Source: Pacificimonas sp036351775
GTDB lineage: Bacteria > Pseudomonadota > Alphaproteobacteria > Sphingomonadales > Sphingomonadaceae
DNA length: 64,000 nt
Assembly (NCBI GenBank): GCA_036351775.1
Contig: JAZBPX010000005.1
Span: 1 to 64,000, forward strand
Direction of reading: 5' to 3'
Shown: positions 41,889-51,248 of the stretch, one piece after another
Layout: each line of letters opens with the position of its first letter
Numbering within the stretch: the stretch's first letter is position 1
Notes under the pieces: generated by a model
What the model was told of the DNA's origin: nothing
Database searches by the model: none
Seen by the model: only the letters and a program-made list of their open reading frames with translations
Position numbers and translations under genes: made by a program

Positions 41889-42647
41889 CTAGATCGCGCC
41901 GTCGATGGGGGTCTGGCCTGCCGCGCTAAGGCCCGCCATCAGGCGGTCGGCAGCGTCGTCGAGGGCGGCCTGATCGCGGGCGCGGATGACGAAGTTGGAG
42001 CCGACCTTCCCCTCTCGCCAGAAGGGGTAGGAGCCGATCTGGATGCCGGGCTTTTCCTTTTCGACCGCGGTCAGGACATCGGCGACCTCCGACTCGCCGG
42101 CCCAGGCGGCGACGGTGCGGTCGAGGACGGGCTGGCCGCCCTCCAGCGTTCCCTGAAGGCCCGCGAGCATGCCCTGCGTGATCTTCGGGACGCCCGCCAT
42201 GATGAACAGGCGGCCGTCGACCTTGATACCCGGCGCGCCGGAAACAGGGTTCTTCATCAGTTCAGCGCCCTCAGGCGCGCGCGCCATGCGAAGCCGGGCG
42301 TCAGTGATCTTGTCCTTGTAATAGCCGCGGAGGATCGCCTCGGCCTCCGGGTGGAGAACGACGTCGCGGCCCAGCGCCTTCGCGACCGCATCGACCGTGA
42401 TGTCGTCATGGGTCGGGCCGATGCCGCCGGTGGTGAAGACATAGTCGTAGCGTTCGCGGGCGCGGTTGACGGCCTCCACGATGCGATCCATCTCGTCAGG
42501 GACGATCTCGACGCCGCCGAGCTGGATGCCCTCCACGTTCAGCCATTTGGCGAGATAGGCGGTGTTGGCGTCCTGCGTGCGGCCGGACAGGATCTCGTCA
42601 CCGATGACGATCAGGCCGGCGGTCCATATATTGTCTTGTGTGGGCAT
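41889..42647 (-). CDS. Molybdopterin-binding/CinA N-terminal domain protein
   Basis: A 252-residue protein equivalent to the MoCF (molybdopterin-binding-like) part of CinA. It starts MPTQDNIWTAGLIVIGDEIL with the family GDEILSGRTQDANTAYLAKW. The phosphate-binding TTGGIGPTHDDITVDAVAKA is intact. CinA in other bacteria is an ADP-ribose pyrophosphatase or nicotinamide-nucleotide amidase, but the amidase domain is absent here. Its role is therefore open; alphaproteobacteria often carry this single-domain form. It converges on the DUF1206 gene and diverges from map. Confidence 0.88.
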   Translation of the reverse strand: MPTQDNIWTAGLIVIGDEILSGRTQDANTAYLAKWLNVEGIQLGGVEIVPDEMDRIVEAVNRARERYDYVFTTGGIGPTHDDITVDAVAKALGRDVVLHPEAEAILRGYYKDKITDARLRMARAPEGAELMKNPVSGAPGIKVDGRLFIMAGVPKITQGMLAGLQGTLEGGQPVLDRTVAAWAGESEVADVLTAVEKEKPGIQIGSYPFWREGKVGSNFVIRARDQAALDDAADRLMAGLSAAGQTPIDGAI

Positions 42648-42708
42648 GGCCCTCGCATAGCGGGCGCAGGGAATGTTAGGAAGCGGTCAGGATGGCGCGG
42701 AAGCGGAT

Positions 42709-43536
42709 ATGATGATGATGGATCAGGTTCTGGCGGACGGCCAGGTGAACAGCGACGGCATCCGGATCCACGGCGCGGAAGCCCATGCCGGTATGCGCGC
42801 CGCAGGGCAGCTGGCGGCGTCGGCGCTCGACATGATCACGCCGCACGTCGTGCCGGGCGCGGTAACGCGGGAGCTGGACGACCGCATCTATGAGTTCGTG
42901 AAAGCAAATGGCGGCGTGCCGGCGACGGTCTTCTACCGCGGTTATTCCCATTCCAGCTGCATCAGCGTGAACCATGTCGTCTGTCACGGCATTCCGGGGC
43001 CCAAGAAGCTGGTGAAGGGCGACATCGCCAATATCGACATCACGGTCGTGGTGGACGGCTGGCACGGCGACACCAGCCGCATGTTCTGCGTCGGCGCGGT
43101 GTCGAAGAAAGCTGAGCGGCTGGTCGACATCACCTATGAAAGCATGATGCGCGGGATCGCGGCGGCGGTACCGGGCAACACGGTCGGCGACATCGGTCAC
43201 GCAATCCAGAGCTATGCCGAGGGCGAACGCTGCTCCGTCGTGCGCGATTTCTGCGGTCACGGGCTGGGGCAGGTGTTTCATTCGGAGCCCAGTATCGTCC
43301 ATGCCGGTCATCCGGGGGAGGGGCCGGAACTGCGGCCCGGCATGTTCTTTACCGTGGAGCCGATGATTAACCTGGGTCGGTTCGATACCAAGATCCTGTC
43401 GGACGGCTGGACGGCCGTGACGCGCGACCGATCCCTGTCGGCGCAGTTCGAACATTCGATCGCGGTGACGGAGGGCGAGCCGGAAATCTTCACCCGGTCA
43501 CCAGCCGGTCACACGAAGCCGCCGTACAAGGCTTAA
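42709..43536 (+). CDS. map: Methionine aminopeptidase, type I
   Basis: Removes the initiator methionine from nascent proteins. The metal ligands of the pita-bread fold can be read: NIDITVVVDGWHGDTSRMFC (two aspartates), CGHGLGQVFHSEP (histidine), MFFTVEPMINLG (glutamate) and AQFEHSIAVTE (glutamate). HSSCISVNHVVCHGIPGPKK forms the substrate pocket. Four ATG codons in a row (42709-42720) make the exact start uncertain; the longest, 42709, gives 275 residues. It stands opposite the CinA-like gene. Confidence 0.95.
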   Translation: MMMMDQVLADGQVNSDGIRIHGAEAHAGMRAAGQLAASALDMITPHVVPGAVTRELDDRIYEFVKANGGVPATVFYRGYSHSSCISVNHVVCHGIPGPKKLVKGDIANIDITVVVDGWHGDTSRMFCVGAVSKKAERLVDITYESMMRGIAAAVPGNTVGDIGHAIQSYAEGERCSVVRDFCGHGLGQVFHSEPSIVHAGHPGEGPELRPGMFFTVEPMINLGRFDTKILSDGWTAVTRDRSLSAQFEHSIAVTEGEPEIFTRSPAGHTKPPYKA

Positions 43537-43671
43537 GACACGGGCTGAGGCGCGGCGAGAGTTGCGTAATTCCAGTCATACGCTTACCGGACATGCCTAA
43601 ACGCATGTTAAGAAGTGCGCGGCGGCGGGGAAGTTGCCGGGATGTGTGGTAGCGCTGGGCAGGGATAAGAC

Positions 43672-45639
43672 GTGACAATTACCGGGTCCGATACCGTTCT
43701 GGCGCGCATGACCGAGCGCGCGATCCGCGCGACCCTCGCGGCTGGCGAGGCCATGATTCGCTGGCCCCGCGGAACGAAGCGCGGGACTGTGATGGCGCTG
43801 GACGCCGGGCTGATAATCCTGACTTGCCTGATGGCGTTCTGGATTCGCCTGAGCACGGTGTTCTTCGACGTGCGGCCCGCGTTGATCGTCATTGCCGCCG
43901 CGCTGTTTCTGTGGCTGCCGATCTTCTCGCGGCATGGTATCTACCGGACGCTGTTCCGCTTTGCCGGTGCCGGGCACCTGTCGCGGCTGGTCATTGCAGG
44001 ACTTGCCTATGCCGTGCCCATGATCCTGATCTTCATGGTGGTTTCGGTCGTCAGCGTTCCAAGAACGGTCGGCGTCCTGCAGCCGATCCTGTTCATCGGC
44101 GCACTGTGCCTCAGCCGCATCGTCGCGCGCTATATCCTCGTCGACCTTCTCAGCCAGCGCGCCTTTGTCGGCGCGCGCCGCGACGTGGCGATCTTTGGCG
44201 CGGGAAATGCGGGCCAGCAGCTCGCCGCATCGCTTCGCGCCGAACCCTCCATGTCGCTGCGCGCCTTTATCGATGACGACCGGCGGCTGGATGGCCAGAC
44301 GATGGAGGGCGTGCCGATCTTCCACACGGATCGCATCGAGGACGTGATCGAACGGCACGGCATCGACCGGGTCCTGATCGCCGTTCCGTCCCTGTCACGG
44401 TCGCGCAAGCGCGAAATCATCGAAGCGCTGGAGCCCTATCCGGTCGACCTGCGTATCCTTCCGAACCTGCGCCAGATCGTGGACGGGAAAGTCGATCTCG
44501 GCACGTTGCAGAAGGTGTCGGTGACGGACCTGCTCGGCCGGGAACCGGTTCCGCCGAACGAAGTGCTGCTGGCGCGCTCCATCCAGGGGAAGACCGTGCT
44601 GGTGACCGGCGCGGGCGGGTCGATCGGCAGCGAGCTGTGCCGCCAGGCTGCGCGCCTGAGACCGAAGAAACTGGTGCTGGCGGAGTTTTCGGAGATCGCG
44701 CTCTACACGCTGGAAAAGGAACTGCGTGAGGCGAAGGACGCCGGTGAACTGACAGGCGACCTGGAGATCGTTCCGTGCATGGCAAATGTCCTCAGTACGA
44801 CGGACATGCGGGTCCTTTACGACGAGCACAGGCCGGAGACCGTTTTTCACGCCGCCGCCTACAAGCATGTCCCGCTCGTGGAGGAGAACGTAACCGCCGG
44901 CGTCAGGAACAACGTCTTCGGCACGCTCAATGCAGCGCAGCTGGCGCAGGAGTTCGGCGCCGAGCGGTTCATCCTTGTCTCGACCGACAAGGCGGTGCGG
45001 CCGACGAACATCATGGGCGCGTCAAAGCGCATCTGCGAGATGGTGCTGCAGGCCCTGTCGAACGAGCCCGGCAATACGCGCTTCGCGATGGTGCGGTTCG
45101 GCAATGTCCTTGGCTCCTCCGGCTCGGTCGTGCCGCTGTTCGAGCAGCAGATTGCCGCAGGCGGGCCGGTCACGCTGACCCACCGCGACGTCACCCGCTA
45201 TTTCATGACCATACCGGAGGCCGCGCAGCTCGTGATCCAGTCGGGCGCGATGGCCGAGGGCGGCGAGGTCTACCTCCTCGACATGGGCGAACCGGTCCGG
45301 ATCGGGGAACTGGCCGAACTGATGATCTCGCTGTCGGGCCGGACCGTGCGCTCCGCCGAGAATCCCGACGGCGATATCGAGATTCAGGAGGTTGGCCTGC
45401 GGCCGGGCGAGAAGCTGTACGAGGAACTGCTGATCGACGCGGATGCCGAGCGGACCCGCCACGCCTCCATCCGCCGGGCCAACGAAGTGTTCCTGCCCTG
45501 GGCCGCCCTGTCAGAGGAACTCGGCACACTCGATGCGCTGATCCGGGAGGGGGACGACCGCCGGACGCGGGCGCTGGTTCTGAAGCTGGTGCCGGAGTTC
45601 ATGCAGCCCACCGTGTCCGTGAAACCCGCAGTCTCGTAA
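43672..45639 (+). CDS. Membrane nucleotide-sugar 4,6-dehydratase (FlaA1/WbpM/PglF/CapD family)
   Basis: A 655-residue protein. Four N-terminal transmembrane helices cover about residues 35-155, followed by a CoA-binding-like Rossmann fold (AIFGAGNAGQQLAASL, about 178-193) and the catalytic short-chain-dehydrogenase domain (KTVLVTGAGGSIGSELCRQA, about 305-324). The family active-site region is FILVSTDKAVRPTNIMGASK, and VEENVTAGVRNNVFGTLNAA is also characteristic. It likely converts UDP-GlcNAc to the UDP-4-keto-6-deoxy sugar that feeds amino-sugar synthesis. The start is GTG 43672, behind AGGGATAAG. First gene of the plus-strand arm. Confidence 0.93.
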   Translation: MTITGSDTVLARMTERAIRATLAAGEAMIRWPRGTKRGTVMALDAGLIILTCLMAFWIRLSTVFFDVRPALIVIAAALFLWLPIFSRHGIYRTLFRFAGAGHLSRLVIAGLAYAVPMILIFMVVSVVSVPRTVGVLQPILFIGALCLSRIVARYILVDLLSQRAFVGARRDVAIFGAGNAGQQLAASLRAEPSMSLRAFIDDDRRLDGQTMEGVPIFHTDRIEDVIERHGIDRVLIAVPSLSRSRKREIIEALEPYPVDLRILPNLRQIVDGKVDLGTLQKVSVTDLLGREPVPPNEVLLARSIQGKTVLVTGAGGSIGSELCRQAARLRPKKLVLAEFSEIALYTLEKELREAKDAGELTGDLEIVPCMANVLSTTDMRVLYDEHRPETVFHAAAYKHVPLVEENVTAGVRNNVFGTLNAAQLAQEFGAERFILVSTDKAVRPTNIMGASKRICEMVLQALSNEPGNTRFAMVRFGNVLGSSGSVVPLFEQQIAAGGPVTLTHRDVTRYFMTIPEAAQLVIQSGAMAEGGEVYLLDMGEPVRIGELAELMISLSGRTVRSAENPDGDIEIQEVGLRPGEKLYEELLIDADAERTRHASIRRANEVFLPWAALSEELGTLDALIREGDDRRTRALVLKLVPEFMQPTVSVKPAVS

Positions 45640-45750
45640 TCCCGGCGTGCGGCGCGGGCATCCCTGCCTCTGCGCTTTACGCCGCTGGCCGCGCGGACTA
45701 ACACGCCGCCAGTTGGGGGTCGCCTGACATTAGAGGATCGTAGAGCAACC

Positions 45751-46461
45751 ATGCGTAGCGTTTTGGTGTCTGTCGGGCTTTCGCTGTTCCTGACGGCATG
45801 CATGTCGGGCGGAAACGGGTTCGGGGGGGCGCCCTCCGTGGAGTTTATCGGCGAGCAGCCGCTGGCCGCGCCGACGCGCGCCGACCTGACGGCCACGGAA
45901 CGCCCCTATATCCTCGGCCCCTTCGACGAGCTGAGTATCGGCGTGTTCGGTGTTGATGACCTCGCGGACCGGACGGTGCAGATCGATGCAGCGGGCCTGA
46001 TTTCCTTCCCGCTTGTGGGCGTGGTGCAGGCCGCAGGACGCACGCCGGGTGAACTGAGCGCTGAAATCGCCGAGAAGCTGCGCGGATCCTTCATCCGCGA
46101 CCCGCAGGTCACGGTGAACCTCGAAGAGACGGTCAGCCAGGTCGTCACGGTTGGCGGGCAGGTCGAGAAGCCGGGCGTGTTCCCCGTCCTCGGCCGCATG
46201 ACGCTGATGCGCGCGGTGGCAACCGCTGGCGGGCTGACGCAGTTCTCGAAGGAACGCGAAGTCGTCGTGTTCCGCACGGTCCAGGGGCAGCAGCTTGCTG
46301 GCCTCTACAATCTAGATGCCATTCGCCGGGGCAATTATCCGGACCCTGAAATCTACGCCAACGACGTCGTGATCGTCAGCGATTCGGAATCGAAGCGGCT
46401 GCTCGACGGCATCTTCCGCTCCGCGCCGCTCCTGACGCCCCTCGTACTGCTGATAAGGTAA
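45751..46461 (+). CDS. wza: Polysaccharide export outer-membrane lipoprotein (Wza/GumB family)
   Basis: A 236-residue lipoprotein. The signal sequence MRSVLVSVGLSLFLTACMSG has the lipobox LTAC with the acylated Cys near residue 17. The Poly_export domain begins YILGPFDELSIGVFGVDDLA (about residues 50-69) and continues through GRTPGELSAEIAEKLRGSFI. A SLBB domain follows: VVTVGGQVEKPGVFPVLGRM (about 130-149). It is shorter than E. coli Wza (about 380 residues), so it resembles the GumB branch. It pairs with the kinase encoded two bases downstream. Confidence 0.92.
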   Translation: MRSVLVSVGLSLFLTACMSGGNGFGGAPSVEFIGEQPLAAPTRADLTATERPYILGPFDELSIGVFGVDDLADRTVQIDAAGLISFPLVGVVQAAGRTPGELSAEIAEKLRGSFIRDPQVTVNLEETVSQVVTVGGQVEKPGVFPVLGRMTLMRAVATAGGLTQFSKEREVVVFRTVQGQQLAGLYNLDAIRRGNYPDPEIYANDVVIVSDSESKRLLDGIFRSAPLLTPLVLLIR

Positions 46462-46463
46462 TC

Positions 46464-48689
46464 ATGGCCGCTGCTGGCACCCCGACCGCCGATCCGATTT
46501 CGCCCGCAGTGCCGCCGCTTGCGGCGGGCGCGCAGGATGATGGCCCGGCAAAGGTCCAGCCGCTGTTCCTGCAGCTGTGGAACGCCGTGCTGCGCCGCCG
46601 CTGGCTGATTATCGCCATCATGGCCGCCGCGCTGGTGCTCGGCATGATCGTCACGGCCCTCGCGACGCCGCTATATACCGGGACGGCCCGTATCGAGATC
46701 AGTCGCAGCTCCGCAAACTTCACGAATGTGCAGGCGGTCGAGGAAGAGACGTTCCGCGAGCTGGAATTCTACCAGACGCAATATGCGCTGCTCGAATCGC
46801 GCTCGATTGCCGAGCGCGTGGTGCGTTCGCTGTCACTGGCGACGGATCCCCAGTTCGAAGCAGCCTTCGGCGTCGACGAGCGCCTGCTGGCAAGTGACGT
46901 CGATCCGAGCGACGCCGCCGATGTGCAGGCGCGGCGGTTTGGCATTGCGACAGCGATCGTCCTCGGGCGCGTCCGGGTGAGCCCCGTTCGCGGGTCCGCG
47001 CTTGTCGATGTCTCGTTCATGACACCGGACCCGGTTCTGTCCGCGCGGCTGGCCAACCAGTGGGTCGAAGAGTTCATCGCGCTGAACCTCGAACGCCGGG
47101 CTTCAACGACGGTCGAGGCGCGGAACTTCCTGAGCCGGCGTCTCGAAGACCTGCGGGAGCGGCTGGAAGACAGCGAGCGCCGTCTCGTCAGCTATGCGGG
47201 TGAGGCGGGGATCATCAGCCTGCAGCAGACGGCGGATTCGGAAGGCCGGACCCGCACCGAGCGCACGCTGGCGACCGCCGACCTTGAGGCGCTGAACCGC
47301 GTTCTGGCCGAAACCCGCGCGCGCCGACTTGTGGCGGAGAGCCGGGTCCAGTCCGGCGGTGTATCGCGGGAAGCCGTCCAGAACTCGACGATCAGCAGCC
47401 TGCGCGCGGCGCGTGCTGAGGTTGCAGCCGAATATGCGCGCCTGATGACCCAGTTCGAACCCGGCTATCCCGCGGCGCAGTCGCTCGCCGGACAGCTGAC
47501 CGACCTGGATGAGAGCATCGCGCGCGAGGAAGCGCGCGTTCGCGATGCGCTGGAGACCGATTACCGCGAGGCGCTGTCGCAGGAGCAGTCGCTCTCCGCT
47601 GAAGTGGCGCAGCTGAAGCAGGGGCTGCTGGACCAGCAGCGCAGCACGATCCAGTTCAACGTGCTGCAGCGCGAAGTGGACACCAACCGCGAACTTTACG
47701 ATGGACTGCTGCAGCGCTTCAAGGAAATCGGCGTTGCCGGTGTCGGGCAGAACAACGTGGCGGTCGTGGACCGGGCGCTGCCATCGGGTGTACCGTCCAG
47801 CCCGAACCTGATGCTCAATCTCTTCTTTTCGCTCGCCCTCGGCGGTGTCGTTGCCCTTGGCGTGATCATCGCGCTGGAACAGTTCGACGAGCGGCTGAAG
47901 AATCCGGAAGACCTGCGCCGCCTCTTCAACCTGCCGGTGCTCGGCGCGATCCCCAAGGTCGACCGCGCAGAGCTTCTGAACGATGTCAGGGACAAGCGTT
48001 CGCGGGTGTACGAGGCCTATCTGTCGCTTCGCACGTCCCTGTCCTTCAGTTCCGAGAACGGCGTCCCGAAATCACTCGTCTTCACCAGCGCGAAGGAGGC
48101 GGAGGGGAAGTCGACCTCTGCGCTGGCGACTGCCGAGCTGCTGGCGCGCTCGGGCAAGTCCGTCATCCTGATCGACTGCGACATGCGGTCCCCCTCGATC
48201 GACGAGTTCCTGGGCCTGTCGAACGCCGCGGGCCTGTCGAACGTGCTCGCCGGCGATCAGAATGTCGAAGCGCTGGTTCACCAGACCGACGTCTCGGGGC
48301 TGCATGCGCTGTGTTCCGGGCCGCTGCCCCCCAATCCCGGCGAGCTGCTGGCCGGGCCGCGGTTCGGCCAGTTGCTTGCCGAACTGGGTCGCCGCTACGA
48401 TCATGTCGTCATCGACAGCCCCCCGGTCCTCGGCCTTGCGGATGCGCCCCTAATTGCGCGGCAGGTGGACGGCGTCGTGTTTTCGGTCGCGCATAACCAG
48501 ACGCGGCTCGGCGGTGTCCGGCACGCCGTGGAGCGCCTTCGCGGTGCCGATGCCCGTATCGTCGGTTCGCTGGTCACCAGCTTCGACCTCGAGGCGGCGT
48601 CCTACGGCTACGGCTATGGCTACGGGTACGGCTATGGTTATGGTTATGGCTACGGTCACGACTATGGCCGCAAGGGTGCGGCTGCCTAA
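46464..48689 (+). CDS. wzc: Wzc-type polysaccharide co-polymerase and BY-tyrosine kinase
   Basis: A 741-residue inner-membrane protein that controls chain length and export. The N-terminal Wzz domain spans helix 1 (about residues 48-70, LIIAIMAAALVLGMIVTALA) to helix 2 (about 450-475), with a long periplasmic coiled coil between. The cytoplasmic kinase has Walker A AKEAEGKSTSAL (about 544-555), Walker A' VILIDCDMRSPSI and Walker B HVVIDSPPVLGLADAP. The C-terminus is a tyrosine cluster made of nine consecutive Tyr-Gly units plus one further Tyr. Autophosphorylation of such clusters regulates polymerisation in the family. No separate phosphatase gene is visible nearby. Confidence 0.95.
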   Translation: MAAAGTPTADPISPAVPPLAAGAQDDGPAKVQPLFLQLWNAVLRRRWLIIAIMAAALVLGMIVTALATPLYTGTARIEISRSSANFTNVQAVEEETFRELEFYQTQYALLESRSIAERVVRSLSLATDPQFEAAFGVDERLLASDVDPSDAADVQARRFGIATAIVLGRVRVSPVRGSALVDVSFMTPDPVLSARLANQWVEEFIALNLERRASTTVEARNFLSRRLEDLRERLEDSERRLVSYAGEAGIISLQQTADSEGRTRTERTLATADLEALNRVLAETRARRLVAESRVQSGGVSREAVQNSTISSLRAARAEVAAEYARLMTQFEPGYPAAQSLAGQLTDLDESIAREEARVRDALETDYREALSQEQSLSAEVAQLKQGLLDQQRSTIQFNVLQREVDTNRELYDGLLQRFKEIGVAGVGQNNVAVVDRALPSGVPSSPNLMLNLFFSLALGGVVALGVIIALEQFDERLKNPEDLRRLFNLPVLGAIPKVDRAELLNDVRDKRSRVYEAYLSLRTSLSFSSENGVPKSLVFTSAKEAEGKSTSALATAELLARSGKSVILIDCDMRSPSIDEFLGLSNAAGLSNVLAGDQNVEALVHQTDVSGLHALCSGPLPPNPGELLAGPRFGQLLAELGRRYDHVVIDSPPVLGLADAPLIARQVDGVVFSVAHNQTRLGGVRHAVERLRGADARIVGSLVTSFDLEAASYGYGYGYGYGYGYGYGYGHDYGRKGAAA
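48604..48657 (+). repeat. Hexanucleotide microsatellite coding for (Tyr-Gly)9
   Basis: Nine tandem TAY-GGN units inside the 3' end of the Wzc-type gene, with varied third bases (TAC/TAT, GGC/GGG/GGT). They encode an uninterrupted run of nine Tyr-Gly pairs, followed by His-Asp-Tyr-Gly. Change in unit number would keep the frame and alter the number of phosphorylatable tyrosines. Confidence 0.9.
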
Positions 48690-49902
48690 GCCGTTGCGCG
48701 GACAGCCTTTCCAGCCGCTGACTGTCGGCAAGGCTCTTGTCCTTGGCGCAGCGACAGCCGGGCTGGCCGTCGCCGCCTTCCTGAATGCCGCGGGGAACGT
48801 ACTTGCGCATCGCAACGCGGAACTGGCCGTGCGGTTGTCGCCGGACGATGCCGAAGCGCTCGCGATCCACGCGCAGCAGCTCGTGCTTGGCGCAGCCGAG
48901 GATGAGGCGGTTGCCGGGACGGCCTCAGCGCTCGCGATCCGGGCCCTGAGAAAGGATGCGGCCGAGTATCGGTCCTACCGAACGCTTGCCGCCGCGCGCA
49001 GCCTGCGCGGCGATTTCGAGAGTGCCGCGCCGTTCTACGAGCAGGGCCTCGCCATCACAAAACGGGATGTCGGTGCGCGGCTGGACCGGGTCCGGCTGGC
49101 CACGGCCCGCGGTGACCGCGATGCCTTTGTCCGGGAAACGGAACTCGCCCTGCGCGTATCGCCGGGCGCGCGGCGGCAGCTGCTGCCGCTGCTTGCTGGC
49201 GGCCTGGTGGATCAGCCCTCGATCGAGATTGCCATCGAACTGCTGTCGGGAAACCCCGCCTGGCGGATCGAGTTCTGGCAGGCGATCCTGGCGGCGCCGG
49301 CCGGGATCGCGGCACTTCCCGCGCTGCTGAGGGAAGCGGCCGACCGGGGCGTGTCCGTACCGGAGCGGCTTGTTCTGCCGGTGATCAACCGAAAGGTTGC
49401 CGACGGAGACGCGGCGCAGGCCGTTGCCATCGGACGGGCCCTGATCGCGGCACCGCGCGATGACCCCGCCGCGCCGATCGCGCCGTTCGAATGGGCCTAC
49501 TACCCCTCCGGAAGCTGGACGGTTTTTGCCGGAAACGAGCGCGGGGCGTTCGCGCTGGATGCGCAGCCCGGTACCGGCGGGATCGCGGCGCGGAGGCTGG
49601 TCGAGTTCCCGCCCGCCGCACGGTCAGTCGAAATCCGGTTCGACGCGGCCCGGGGGGGCGGATCGGCAGACCGCCTGCCCTTCGTGACGTTGACATGCGC
49701 GTCGCCGCTGCGGTCGATTGCCCGGGTTTCCGCGATGGAGGCGGGTACCGGCGGTCCGGTGCGGGTCAGCCAGACCGTCCCCTTCGATTTTGCCTGCGAC
49801 TATGCATGGGCCGACTTTCGCGTGCCGACACTGTCGCCGGGCGAAACGCTCGCGCTCGATATCACGAACCTGGCAGTCGTGCTGGAAAGCGGCGCTGAAT
49901 GA
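48664..49902 (+). CDS. Uncharacterised exopolysaccharide-locus protein with TPR-like repeats
   Basis: A 412-residue protein that starts inside the Wzc-type gene's 3' end in another frame (26-base overlap; ATG 48664, or GTG 48676). A hydrophobic segment at about residues 20-40 (ALVLGAATAGLAVAAFLNAA) anchors it in the inner membrane. Residues about 45-250 are helical, with TPR-like repeats such as AALRKDAAEYRSYRTLAAAR and FESAAPFYEQGLAITKRDVG. The C-terminal 150 residues are beta-rich with no known family that I recognise. Its place between the co-polymerase and the ligase/polymerase-like gene suggests an assembly role, which is inference only. Confidence 0.72.
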   Translation: MAARVRLPKPLRGQPFQPLTVGKALVLGAATAGLAVAAFLNAAGNVLAHRNAELAVRLSPDDAEALAIHAQQLVLGAAEDEAVAGTASALAIRALRKDAAEYRSYRTLAAARSLRGDFESAAPFYEQGLAITKRDVGARLDRVRLATARGDRDAFVRETELALRVSPGARRQLLPLLAGGLVDQPSIEIAIELLSGNPAWRIEFWQAILAAPAGIAALPALLREAADRGVSVPERLVLPVINRKVADGDAAQAVAIGRALIAAPRDDPAAPIAPFEWAYYPSGSWTVFAGNERGAFALDAQPGTGGIAARRLVEFPPAARSVEIRFDAARGGGSADRLPFVTLTCASPLRSIARVSAMEAGTGGPVRVSQTVPFDFACDYAWADFRVPTLSPGETLALDITNLAVVLESGAE

Positions 49903-51248
49903 CGGCGGCAGCGGCCCTTTCGAACTGGCACCGGTCGGACGATGTGTCCTTCTGGCTGTTCGCCGCCTTCCTACTGGCCCTGTTTGCGCTGGGCGGGTCG
50001 GGCAGTGACGCCGCGGCGACGCAGCTGATCCTGCGTCCGCTTTCGGTCCTCTTTCTCGGCGCGGCGCTATCGCGTATTAGCCCTGGCACGCTTCGCCCCT
50101 ACGCGGTGCCGCTGGGCATCGTATGCGCGACGATCGTCTTGGCGCTGTTCCAGACCATCCCGCTGCCGCCGGCAATGTGGAGCGCCCTGCCCGTGCGGGA
50201 CGTCCTGTTACCCGGGCTGCAGATCCTCGGCATCGACGGTGTCTGGCGTCCGCTGACCCTGTCGCCGCCGCGAACGTGGAACAGCATATACGCTTTCCTG
50301 ACCCCGATAACCGCCATCCTTCTGTACGCGCGGCTGCCGCGCCGCCACTTCGAACGGCTGCTGATGCTGATCCTCGGCTTTGCCGTCCTCAACAGTCTCG
50401 TAATGCTGGCACAGCTTCTGGGTCCGCCCGGTGCATTCCGGCTGTTTGGCGGCGAGGCGGTGCGCAGCGTCAGCGGCCTGTTCGCGAACCGGAACCATGC
50501 CGCGGTATTCCTGGGCACCGTCATGCCCGTTATCGCGGCACTGCATGTTTGCCGGAGCGCTGCACCCACCCGCGCCGCCGAATCGATGGTCTATGCGGTC
50601 GCCGCGCTGTTTTTGTTCACCATGATCGTGGCGTCCGGTTCACGGATCGGCCTGCTGGCCGCCCTGATCGGCGTCATTGCATCGGCAATGATCCTGAGTA
50701 GCGACCGCGAGATGGGGGGCTGGCGGCGGCGGATCATCGGGCCGGTCGCCATCGTCAGCGCAGCGCTGATTGCCGCCCTGATCTATCTCTTCACCGCCCA
50801 GACCGCAGCCTTTGACCGGTTGTTCGCGAGCGACGCGATCGACGACACCCGCTTTGCGATCCTGCCGATCAGCTGGGACATGGCAAAGGCGCTGTTTCCT
50901 TATGGCGGGGGGTTCGGGGCCTATGCGGACATTTACCGCATGTTCGAGCCGGAAGCCCTGCTTGGCCCGAGGAGCATGAACAACGCCCATCTGGACCCGC
51001 TTGAATATGTGATCGAGGGCGGGCTGGCGGCGCTGCTAATTTTGGCTGTTGGGGCTGCGTGGTGGCTCCGCCGCCTTGCCGGGGCCATGACAGCGGGCGG
51101 CGGGGTGCATCTGCGCCTTGGCCTGTCGGTGAGTGCGATCCTGGCCGTCGCCAGCCTGACGACCTTTCCGCTGAGAACGCCCATTGTCGGCGTCCTCTTC
51201 GTTCTGGCGCTATGCTGGATGGCCGACCGGAGCGGACGGCGCCTGTGA
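49899..51248 (+). CDS. O-antigen ligase/polymerase family membrane protein (Wzy_C)
   Basis: A 449-residue polytopic protein with about eleven hydrophobic helices. The large periplasmic loop and the core RSVSGLFANRNHAAVFLGTV (around residue 190) mark the O-antigen ligase (WaaL)/Wzy_C family: the arginine-bearing 'F.N.N..A' motif is usual. The RFAILPISWDMAKALFPYGG loop and the NNAHLDPLEYVIEGGLAALL stretch (His near residue 366) are also typical. Whether it polymerises or ligates is not separable by eye, because another polymerase-like protein is encoded on the opposite arm. Start and end both overlap neighbours by four bases. Confidence 0.88.
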   Translation: MTAAAALSNWHRSDDVSFWLFAAFLLALFALGGSGSDAAATQLILRPLSVLFLGAALSRISPGTLRPYAVPLGIVCATIVLALFQTIPLPPAMWSALPVRDVLLPGLQILGIDGVWRPLTLSPPRTWNSIYAFLTPITAILLYARLPRRHFERLLMLILGFAVLNSLVMLAQLLGPPGAFRLFGGEAVRSVSGLFANRNHAAVFLGTVMPVIAALHVCRSAAPTRAAESMVYAVAALFLFTMIVASGSRIGLLAALIGVIASAMILSSDREMGGWRRRIIGPVAIVSAALIAALIYLFTAQTAAFDRLFASDAIDDTRFAILPISWDMAKALFPYGGGFGAYADIYRMFEPEALLGPRSMNNAHLDPLEYVIEGGLAALLILAVGAAWWLRRLAGAMTAGGGVHLRLGLSVSAILAVASLTTFPLRTPIVGVLFVLALCWMADRSGRRL

